Source: Bacillota bacterium
GTDB lineage: Bacteria > Bacillota > Clostridia > Tissierellales > Peptoniphilaceae
Length of the DNA stretch: 7,260 nucleotides
Assembly (NCBI GenBank): GCA_023443025.1
Contig: JAEZWM010000108.1
Location: 1 to 7,260 of the forward strand
Reading direction: 5' to 3'
Shown here: piece by piece, positions 1 to 5,388 of the stretch
Layout: every line of letters starts with the position of its first letter
Position numbering within the stretch: position 1 is the stretch's first letter
Position numbers and translations under genes: made by a program
Notes under the pieces: model-generated
What the model was told of the DNA's origin: nothing
Seen by the model: only the letters and a program-made list of their open reading frames with translations
Databases searched by the model: none

Positions 1-71
1 GTTGCACAACTTTATTACTTTTATTTTTACTTTACTGGCTTTAACAGTAAGGCTTTTTTGGGTTGTGTGAC
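1..71 (+). promoter_or_regulatory. Long-range leader helix (1-10 with 62-71)
   Basis: Bases 1-10 can pair with 62-71 in an uninterrupted 10-bp helix, including two adjacent G-U wobbles (3 with 69, 4 with 68). It encloses the 30-52 hairpin. The left arm lies just before the Tyr/Phe codons, so a ribosome stalled there would mask it. The helix would then form only after the ribosome has moved on, which fits a terminated state. It may continue left of the window. It is seen by base pairing only; no folding energy was computed. Confidence 0.35.
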
Positions 72-90
72 TAATGCAGAGTATTCTTAA
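1..90 (+). CDS. Candidate Tyr/Phe-rich attenuation leader peptide (5' end outside window)
   Basis: Frame 1 is open from the left edge to a TAA at 88-90 and encodes 29 visible residues. Codons 5-11 (bases 13-33) read YYFYFYF, with further Phe at codons 14 and 19 and Tyr at codon 28. In bases 13-33 the A residues fall at codon position 2 and the C residues at position 3, so this is a clean run of TAY/TTT codons rather than random T-richness. It lies directly upstream of a Phe/Tyr biosynthesis operon and 24 bases before an intrinsic terminator. This resembles the design of enterobacterial leader peptides such as PheL, in which ribosomes stall on codons for the end product. The start codon and its ribosome binding site are not visible. 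It could instead be the tail of an ordinary upstream protein, and the other two forward frames are also open for part of this stretch. The leader role is inferred. Confidence 0.6.
   Translation, partial: VAQLYYFYFYFTGFNSKAFLGCVTNAEYS
30..52 (+). promoter_or_regulatory. Attenuator hairpin overlapping the Tyr/Phe codons (1:2 stem)
   Basis: Bases 30-37 (CTTTACTG) pair with 45-52 (CAGTAAGG) in an 8-bp stem with one G-U pair and a 7-base loop. The left arm includes the last two codons of the Tyr/Phe run and lies where a ribosome stalled on that run would sit. The right arm ends in G51-G52, which are also the first bases of the proposed antiterminator. The hairpin would therefore block the antiterminator whenever the ribosome is not stalled. 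The pairing is seen; the role is inferred. Confidence 0.5.
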
Positions 91-128
91 GGATTTATGA
101 GTATTTTGATTTAGACTCCCCGAAGGCC
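51..128 (+). promoter_or_regulatory. Proposed antiterminator pairing (51-62 with 119-128)
   Basis: Bases 51-57 (GGCTTTT) can pair with 122-128 (GAAGGCC), with two G-U pairs. After a 2-base bulge, GGG at 60-62 pairs with CCC at 119-121. This takes up half of the 5' arm of the terminator, its loop and the first base of its 3' arm, so the antiterminator and terminator cannot coexist. G51-G52 are shared with the 30-52 hairpin, so the three structures can act as a switch. A minor CTAA/TTAG pairing (71-74 with 111-114) could extend it. The helix is of moderate strength and was found by eye. Confidence 0.45.
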
Positions 129-141
129 GGGGAGTTTTTTT
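115..141 (+). terminator. Rho-independent terminator / attenuator before the aro operon
   Basis: A perfect 8-bp GC-rich stem, ACTCCCCG (115-122) and CGGGGAGT (128-135), has a 5-base AAGGC loop and is followed by seven T residues (135-141). It ends 25 bases before the first operon start codon. That gap is filled mostly by the ribosome binding site, which leaves no room for a promoter. Transcription of the operon therefore most likely begins upstream and must read through this element, making it a regulated attenuator rather than only the end of an upstream gene. Confidence 0.9.
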
Positions 142-151
142 AATTTATTTT

Positions 152-159
152 AGGGAGGT
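152..159 (+). promoter_or_regulatory. Ribosome binding site of the DAHP synthase gene
   Basis: AGGGAGGT lies 7 bases before the ATG at 167. Another ATG at 161-163 is only one base after it and is followed at once by TAA in the same frame (ATG TAA ATG). The spacing clearly favours the ATG at 167 as the start. Confidence 0.9.
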
Positions 160-166
160 TATGTAA

Positions 167-1177
167 ATGATTGTAAAAGTGAAACCGAACTCATCAAAGA
201 GACAGATAGAACAACTGGTAAATTGGATAAAACAGCAAGGCTTGTCTGTAGAAACTTCATTTGGGGAGAACACTACCATAATAGGTATAATTGGTGATAC
301 ATCCAGAGTTGATGAGAGTTTAATCAATGCTCTTGAAATTGTTGAAAAAGTACTGAGGATTCAAGAGCCTTATAAAAAAGTAAATAGAAAATTCCATCCG
401 GAAGATACTGTAATTACACTTGATAATGGAACGAAGATTGGAGGAGGTAACTTTGCTTTAATGGCAGGTCCTTGTTCGGTTGAAACCGAAGAACAGATTA
501 TTGAAACGGCTAAGTATGTAAAAGCTTCAGGTGCAAATATACTTCGTGGTGGTGCATTCAAACCAAGATCTTCACCTTACTCATTCCAGGGACTTGGTGC
601 AAAAGGAATTGAGCTGCTTTTAAAAGCAAAGGAAGTAACGGGATTACCAATTGTAACTGAAATTATGGAGCCTAAACAAATTATTTACTTTGAGCATGTT
701 GACATTATCCAGGTTGGTGCAAGAAATATGCAAAATTTTGAATTATTGAAAGTACTTGGTGCTGTTGATAAACCCATTCTATTAAAGCGTGGTTTATCCG
801 CTACCTACGAAGAGTGGTTAATGTCTGCGGAATATATAATGGCAGGTGGTAACTCTGAGGTAATGCTATGCGAAAGAGGTATTAGAACCTTTGAAACGGC
901 CACTAGAAATACTTTCGATGTTACAGCAATACCATTTCTAAAAGAAGTTACGCATTTACCAATAATCGGAGACCCTAGTCATGCAGCCGGCATGTACAAA
1001 ATGGTAAAACCGCTATCTTTAGCCGCAACAGCAGCAGGCGTAGATGGACTACTGATAGAAGTTCATAACGATCCTGAAAAAGCACTTTGTGATGGACCTC
1101 AATCTCTTAAACCGGAAGTATTCGATGAAACAGCAAAGTCGATATTTAAATTAAGAGAAGCACTTAATGGAATATAA
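167..1177 (+). CDS. aroF: 3-deoxy-7-phosphoheptulonate (DAHP) synthase with N-terminal regulatory domain
   Basis: This cytosolic enzyme condenses phosphoenolpyruvate and erythrose 4-phosphate, the first committed step to chorismate. The 336 residues align almost without gaps to Thermotoga maritima DAHP synthase as remembered, making it a type I-beta enzyme. Residues 1 to about 80 form the ferredoxin-like (ACT-like) domain that carries Tyr/Phe feedback in that enzyme. The catalytic barrel follows. It includes GPCSVE (101-106), LRGGAFKPRSSPYSFQG (126-142), QVGARNMQNF (182-191), LLKRG (205-209), LCERGIRTFE (234-243) and GDPSHAAG (268-275). The expected metal ligands are Cys103, His272, Glu298 and Asp309. 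In the regulatory domain, Ser31 of the Thermotoga tyrosine site is kept but His29 is replaced by Glu. The start is set by a strong ribosome binding site. It is the first gene of the operon, immediately behind the attenuator. The paralogue symbol (aroF, aroG or aroA in different species) is a naming convention only. Confidence 0.96.
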   Translation: MIVKVKPNSSKRQIEQLVNWIKQQGLSVETSFGENTTIIGIIGDTSRVDESLINALEIVEKVLRIQEPYKKVNRKFHPEDTVITLDNGTKIGGGNFALMAGPCSVETEEQIIETAKYVKASGANILRGGAFKPRSSPYSFQGLGAKGIELLLKAKEVTGLPIVTEIMEPKQIIYFEHVDIIQVGARNMQNFELLKVLGAVDKPILLKRGLSATYEEWLMSAEYIMAGGNSEVMLCERGIRTFETATRNTFDVTAIPFLKEVTHLPIIGDPSHAAGMYKMVKPLSLAATAAGVDGLLIEVHNDPEKALCDGPQSLKPEVFDETAKSIFKLREALNGI

Positions 1178-1179
1178 AA

Positions 1180-2013
1180 ATGAAGAAAAAGGTAGGTATT
1201 GTTGGGCTAGGATTAATCGGGGGTTCATTCGCCAAGGCTACAACTGCTTATACTGACTTTGAAGTTTATGGACTTGATATAAACGAAGAAATTGTAAAAA
1301 GAGCCATTGATGAAAGTACAATAAACAAGGAATTAGAGACTTCAAATACTGTAGAGATGGATTTAATGCTCCTAGCAGTAAGGCCCGGCGTTGCAAAAAA
1401 ATATATAGAAGAAAACCCTATCATCAGAGGTATAGTTATTGATTTATGTGGAGTTAAAAGAGATGTTACTGAAACTATTCTGCCTATATCCTTAAAAAAC
1501 CAATTCACTTATATTGGTGGTCACCCCATGGCAGGTAGGGAAATTGGAGGATATAATAACTCATCTAAAGATCTTTATAAGGGAGCTTCGATGATTCTGG
1601 TACCACATCAAAATGATGTTCCTGAATGGATTTCACAGTATTTATATGAAATTGGTTTTAGTAATATAAAAATTTCTACAGATGAAGAACATGATAAGAT
1701 AATCGCCTACACATCGCAGCTTGCTCATGTCGTATCAAATGCATTTGTAAAATCTAAAGCTGCAGTAGATCATTTTGGATATTCTGCGGACAGCTTAAAA
1801 GATTTGACTAGAGTAGCTACATTAGACTCAGAAATGTGGACAGAATTGTTTTTTAAAAATAGTGACAACCTTATATCTGAAATCAATGGCTTAATCAAAG
1901 AGCTTGAAAAATATAAATATGCATTAGAAATAAGTGATGAAAAAGAATTAAAACAACTACTAGATAGCGGAGTTGTAGCTAAGCAAATGATGTATCCAAA
2001 AGAGGGTAATTAA
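1180..2013 (+). CDS. tyrA: Prephenate dehydrogenase
   Basis: It oxidatively decarboxylates prephenate to 4-hydroxyphenylpyruvate, the committed step to tyrosine. The 277 residues begin with a Rossmann fold: GLGLIGGS at 9-16, then Asp33 at the end of the second strand, which suggests NAD+ rather than NADP+. The family motif GGHPMAGRE (113-121) carries the catalytic His115. SQLAHVVSNA (179-188) supplies His183, and LTRVA (209-213) a conserved Arg. The protein stops after the helical dimerisation domain. There is no C-terminal ACT domain, unlike Bacillus-type TyrA, and no fused chorismate mutase, so Tyr control here is more likely at the leader or the DAHP synthase. The gene starts two bases after the preceding stop with only a weak ribosome binding site (AATGGA, 1166-1171), pointing to translational coupling. 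Use of arogenate instead of prephenate cannot be excluded by reading. Confidence 0.94.
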   Translation: MKKKVGIVGLGLIGGSFAKATTAYTDFEVYGLDINEEIVKRAIDESTINKELETSNTVEMDLMLLAVRPGVAKKYIEENPIIRGIVIDLCGVKRDVTETILPISLKNQFTYIGGHPMAGREIGGYNNSSKDLYKGASMILVPHQNDVPEWISQYLYEIGFSNIKISTDEEHDKIIAYTSQLAHVVSNAFVKSKAAVDHFGYSADSLKDLTRVATLDSEMWTELFFKNSDNLISEINGLIKELEKYKYALEISDEKELKQLLDSGVVAKQMMYPKEGN

Positions 2014-2014
2014 A

Positions 2015-3082
2015 ATGAAAACTGTAAATGTAGATAGTTTAAATCCTTACCAGGTATTGATTGATAGAGGAATTTTTAATAGATTAAGTAAATATATTAA
2101 GAATCATGATGTAAAGTATTTGATTCTTACCGATTCGAATGTAGATGCATTATATGGAGAAAGAGCCATGAAGCAGTTTGTTGATCTTGGAATTGAAGCT
2201 ATAAAGTATGTTGTGCCATCTGGCGAAACTTCAAAATCATTTCATGCTCTTGAAGAACTAATGGAGTTTATGGCAGACAATTTGTTTTCGAGATCAGATA
2301 TTCTAATAGCCCTAGGGGGAGGAGTTATCGGAGATCTTGGAGGTTTTGCAGCTGCAATTTATCAAAGAGGGATTGAGTTTATTCAAATCCCAACTACACT
2401 TTTAGCGGCAGTTGATTCATCCGTTGGAGGAAAAACCGCAGTTAACTTAAGAGCCGGTAAGAATTTAGTGGGAGCATTTAAACAGCCAAAGATGGTGTTA
2501 TGCGACCCTGATATGTTACAGACATTAGCGGAGGAAGATTTCAGAAGTGGAGTAGCTGAAGTTATAAAGTATGCGGTTCTATTTGACGGTGATCTTTTGG
2601 ATATATTAAACTCTCCGGTAGATTCGAAAACCATGAACTTAGATGAGATAATAAGGGTATGTGTTCAGCATAAAGCGGATATTGTTAAAGAAGACGAGTT
2701 TGAAGCAGGAAAAAGGCAATTATTAAATTTGGGTCATACAATTGGCCATTCAATAGAAAAGCTAAGTGACTACACATTAAGACATGGATATGCAGTTTCC
2801 ATTGGTATGGCAATTATAGCTAGAGCAGATTTAAATGAAGGGAACTTAAGTCAAGAAAGCTACAAAAGAATTATAAACACAATAAAAATAAATAATCTAC
2901 CTACAAAAACAGCTTACCCCGTCGATAAACTTTATGATAATTGTAAAGGCGATAAAAAGAGCAGGGGAGATAAATTGAATGTAGTTAGAATTAAAGATAT
3001 ATCTGATCCATTTATTGAGACAATTAAATTTGAAGAATTATACGGAATAATAGAAAAGGGGGTAGAAAATGATTACGATTAA
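2015..3082 (+). CDS. aroB: 3-dehydroquinate synthase
   Basis: It converts DAHP to 3-dehydroquinate using NAD+ and a divalent metal, the second step of the shikimate pathway. The length of 355 residues is normal. Visible motifs are the phosphate/NAD region PSGETSKS (68-75), the glycine-rich ALGGGVIGDLGGF (99-111), PTTLLAAVDSSVGGKTAVN (126-144) and GAFKQP (153-158). The expected metal ligands are Glu182 in AEVIKYA, His241 in NLGHTIGH and His257 in RHGYA. KGDKKSRGDK (311-320) is the usual C-terminal substrate-binding stretch. The ATG is one base after the tyrA stop, with AGAGGG at 2001-2006 as its binding site. The 3' end overlaps the next gene by 14 bases. All key residues are present, so it should be active. 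Confidence 0.97.
   Translation: MKTVNVDSLNPYQVLIDRGIFNRLSKYIKNHDVKYLILTDSNVDALYGERAMKQFVDLGIEAIKYVVPSGETSKSFHALEELMEFMADNLFSRSDILIALGGGVIGDLGGFAAAIYQRGIEFIQIPTTLLAAVDSSVGGKTAVNLRAGKNLVGAFKQPKMVLCDPDMLQTLAEEDFRSGVAEVIKYAVLFDGDLLDILNSPVDSKTMNLDEIIRVCVQHKADIVKEDEFEAGKRQLLNLGHTIGHSIEKLSDYTLRHGYAVSIGMAIIARADLNEGNLSQESYKRIINTIKINNLPTKTAYPVDKLYDNCKGDKKSRGDKLNVVRIKDISDPFIETIKFEELYGIIEKGVENDYD
3056..3062 (+). promoter_or_regulatory. Ribosome binding site of aroA inside aroB
   Basis: AAGGGGG lies 6 bases before the ATG at 3069 and inside the last codons of aroB. It fixes the start of aroA within the preceding gene, giving a 14-base overlap and probable translational coupling. Confidence 0.85.
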
Positions 3083-4331
3083 CGGTGAGGGATTGAATGG
3101 AAGTATTGTTGCAATCCCATCAAAATCATATGCTCATAGAGCTCTGATTGCAGCAGCTTTAAGTGATTCACCCTCAAAGCTATTTTATACCGGGACTTCA
3201 GATGATATAGATGTTACAATTGAATGTTTAAGGGAGCTAGGATCGGAGATTTTACCACTTGATGAGGGTGGAGTTTTGGTTAAGCCCATTTTAAAAAAAG
3301 TTACGGTTCCTATTTTGGATGTTGGTGAAAGTGGATCTACTTTTAGGTTTTTGCTACCTGTTGCAGCTTCCTTATATGAAGAATGCAGTTTTGTTGGAAG
3401 AGGAAGACTTCCGGATAGACCAATTTCGGATTTAATGAACGAGATGAAGGAGCATGGAGTTTCATTTAGCTCCGATAAACTACCGTTTACCACTAAGGGA
3501 TTACTTAAATCAGGTGTATTTACTCTTCCAGGTGATGTGAGTTCACAGTACATCTCAGGATTGCTTTTAGCCGGTCCATTGCTTGAGGGAAAGACTGAGA
3601 TTAAATTAGAAACTGAATTAGAGTCAAAGCCTTATGTCGATATTACAATAGATGTGTTAAGCAAATTTGGTGTGGAAGTCAAAAGCAGTGGGCGGTCATA
3701 CATCATTGATTCACAAAAGTATATCTATTCAGATTATGAAATAGAGGGAGACTGGTCAAATGCAGCGTTTTTTATGATAGCCGGTCTTCTAGGAGAAGGT
3801 ATTAGAATAAGGGGATTGAAAATGGACTCTGTTCAAGGTGATAAAGCTGTAGTTGATGTTCTCAAGAAAATGGGTGGAGAGATCCAAAATGAAAAAGGAG
3901 TTTTAGTTTGTAAACGTTCAGAACTAAATGGAACAGAAATTGATTTAAAAGAAATTCCTGACAGCTTGCCCATACTTGCTGTAGCTGCCAGTTCCGTAGC
4001 GAACGGAGTAACAAAGTTTTATAATATAAAAAGATTGAGACTTAAAGAAAGCGACAGAGTGGCATCGGTCGCAAAAATGATTCAAGATTTAGGCGGAAAA
4101 GTAAAAATCAGCAATGATGAGCTTTATGTTTATGGTACAGATGGTTTAGAGGGAGGAGTTACAGAATCCTTCGGAGATCATAGATTAGTAATGGCATCAA
4201 GTATAGCATCTATGATTAGCAAAAAAAATGTAACTATAAAAAACCCAAGTGCTGTAACTAAATCATACCCGACTTTTTTTGAAGATTTTACACAATTAGG
4301 AGGTGTTATAATTGACGGCAATATTAGGTGA
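3069..4331 (+). CDS. aroA: 5-enolpyruvylshikimate-3-phosphate (EPSP) synthase
   Basis: It transfers the enolpyruvyl group of phosphoenolpyruvate to shikimate 3-phosphate, the sixth step to chorismate and the target of glyphosate. The 420 residues show the two-domain family pattern: PSKSYAHRA (17-25, with Lys19 and Arg24), GESGSTFRF (86-94), GRLPDRPISDL (112-122), DVSSQYISGL (156-165), the catalytic Asp298 in IPDSLP, RLKESDRV (324-331), FGDHR (368-372) and KSYP (398-401). The loop GESGSTFRF corresponds to GNAGTAMRP in E. coli: the Gly96 position is kept, Thr97 is Ser and Pro101 is Phe. It is therefore not an E. coli-type enzyme, and its glyphosate response cannot be assumed. The gene overlaps aroB by 14 bases and aroC by 20 bases. 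Confidence 0.97.
   Translation: MITINGEGLNGSIVAIPSKSYAHRALIAAALSDSPSKLFYTGTSDDIDVTIECLRELGSEILPLDEGGVLVKPILKKVTVPILDVGESGSTFRFLLPVAASLYEECSFVGRGRLPDRPISDLMNEMKEHGVSFSSDKLPFTTKGLLKSGVFTLPGDVSSQYISGLLLAGPLLEGKTEIKLETELESKPYVDITIDVLSKFGVEVKSSGRSYIIDSQKYIYSDYEIEGDWSNAAFFMIAGLLGEGIRIRGLKMDSVQGDKAVVDVLKKMGGEIQNEKGVLVCKRSELNGTEIDLKEIPDSLPILAVAASSVANGVTKFYNIKRLRLKESDRVASVAKMIQDLGGKVKISNDELYVYGTDGLEGGVTESFGDHRLVMASSIASMISKKNVTIKNPSAVTKSYPTFFEDFTQLGGVIIDGNIR
4298..4305 (+). promoter_or_regulatory. Ribosome binding site that sets the TTG start of aroC
   Basis: AGGAGGTG lies 6 bases before the TTG at 4312, inside the last codons of aroA. No suitable ATG lies nearby in this frame, and the conserved N-terminus of chorismate synthase begins only a few residues later. 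The TTG start is therefore well supported. Confidence 0.9.
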
Positions 4332-5385
4332 GAGAGTAACCACGACTGTTTTTGGAGAGTCGCACGGTAAGGGAATCGGGGTTGTAATTGATGGTCTTCC
4401 ACCAGGAGAAAAAATCGATATGGATGAGCTGATGAGCTTCTTAAATAGACGAGCACCGGGTAAAAGTGATTACACTACAAAAAGAAGAGAGGACGACATA
4501 CCTGAATTTTTATCGGGAATAATAGACAACACTATCGTTGGAAGTCCTGTATGCGCAATTATTAGGAATAATGATGCCCGATCCGTTGACTATAACAACC
4601 TAAGAGATGTTCCCAGACCTTCTCATGCTGATTATGTTTCATATGTAAAATACGGTGGGCATATGGACATGCGTGGCAGTGGACCCTTCTCAGGCAGAAT
4701 AACAGCTCCACTATGCATTGCCGGTGGAATAGCACTACAGATACTTAAGAGACGAGGTGTTACCATAGCCGCACACTTATCTAGTGTTGGTGGAGTTTTA
4801 GACGATGAATGGGATGATATTGCTCCGGATATAGAGGAACTTAAGAAAATTGCAAGTAGTGAGTTTCCTGTTATAAATGAAAGTCAAGGAGAAAAGATGA
4901 AGGAGTTAATCCACAAAATAAGAGAAGAAGGAGACTCGATTGGTGGTGAAATTACTTGCATGGCCGTCGGGTTACCTGTTGGCATTGGAGAACCAAACTA
5001 TAGTAGTTTTGAATCCATGATGTCAAGAGCAATATTCAGTGTTCCCGGAATTAGAGGGATTTCATTTGGCACAGGCTTTGGAGCTGCTACTATGAAAGGA
5101 TCTGAACATAACGACGAGTTTGAGATTATAGATGGAAAAGTGAGTACAATAACCAACCATTCCGGCGGAGTTGTAGGAGGCATTACAAATGGGATGCCGA
5201 TGAAATTTAAAGTTTGTATGAAGCCTGCGTCATCTATTTCAAAGACACAAAAGTCCTTTTCAATAACAGAAAATACAGAAAAAGATTTAACTGTAGAAGG
5301 AAGACATGACCCATGCATTGCAATCAGAGCAGTACCGGTGATTGAGGCGGTATGTGCACTGGTAATATTAGACCTATGGAGGTAG
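4312..5385 (+). CDS. aroC: Chorismate synthase
   Basis: It removes phosphate from EPSP by 1,4-elimination to give chorismate, using reduced FMN. The 357 residues carry the family signatures: TVFGESHGKGIG (12-23, with His18), RRAPGKSDYTTKRRED (46-61), RPSHADY (102-108, with the second His at 105), GSGPFSGRITA (122-132), DSIGGEI (208-214), GISFGTGFGAA (249-259), NHSGGVVGGITNG (282-294) and GRHDPC (330-335). Length is at the compact end of normal. Translation starts at TTG within the aroA tail (20-base overlap), supported by a near-perfect ribosome binding site. No flavin reductase domain is fused, so it is the monofunctional bacterial type, which needs reduced flavin from elsewhere in the cell. 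Nothing suggests a defect. Confidence 0.97.
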   Translation: MTAILGERVTTTVFGESHGKGIGVVIDGLPPGEKIDMDELMSFLNRRAPGKSDYTTKRREDDIPEFLSGIIDNTIVGSPVCAIIRNNDARSVDYNNLRDVPRPSHADYVSYVKYGGHMDMRGSGPFSGRITAPLCIAGGIALQILKRRGVTIAAHLSSVGGVLDDEWDDIAPDIEELKKIASSEFPVINESQGEKMKELIHKIREEGDSIGGEITCMAVGLPVGIGEPNYSSFESMMSRAIFSVPGIRGISFGTGFGAATMKGSEHNDEFEIIDGKVSTITNHSGGVVGGITNGMPMKFKVCMKPASSISKTQKSFSITENTEKDLTVEGRHDPCIAIRAVPVIEAVCALVILDLWR

Positions 5386-5388
5386 AAC

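Noticed and set aside
38..59. Second terminator-like hairpin followed by six T residues
   Set aside because: The stem (38-42 with 49-53) is only 5 bp with a wobble and is less stable than the 30-52 hairpin using the same bases.
2..70. Alternative leader frames 2 (stop at 68-70) and 3 (stop at 42-44)
   Set aside because: They give general hydrophobic peptides without a run of aromatic codons. The A/C periodicity at 13-33 fits frame 1 better. Without the upstream start they cannot be fully excluded.
77..114. TRAP-type binding site made of spaced GAG/TAG triplets
   Set aside because: Only a few irregularly spaced triplets are present, far from the regular series of about eleven that TRAP needs.
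74..114. Tiny frames at 74-100 (8 residues) and 97-114 (5 residues, after AAGGA)
   Set aside because: They contain no aromatic codons and are too short to support as genes; the second has a fair binding site but nothing else in its favour.
1..141. T-box riboswitch controlling the aro operon
   Set aside because: No sequence like the conserved T-box core (AGGGTGGNACCGCG) precedes the terminator within the visible leader, where it would be expected.
116..157. Sequestration of the first ribosome binding site by the terminator 5' arm (116-120 with 153-157)
   Set aside because: Only 5 bp are possible, and the arm is already engaged in either the terminator or the antiterminator.
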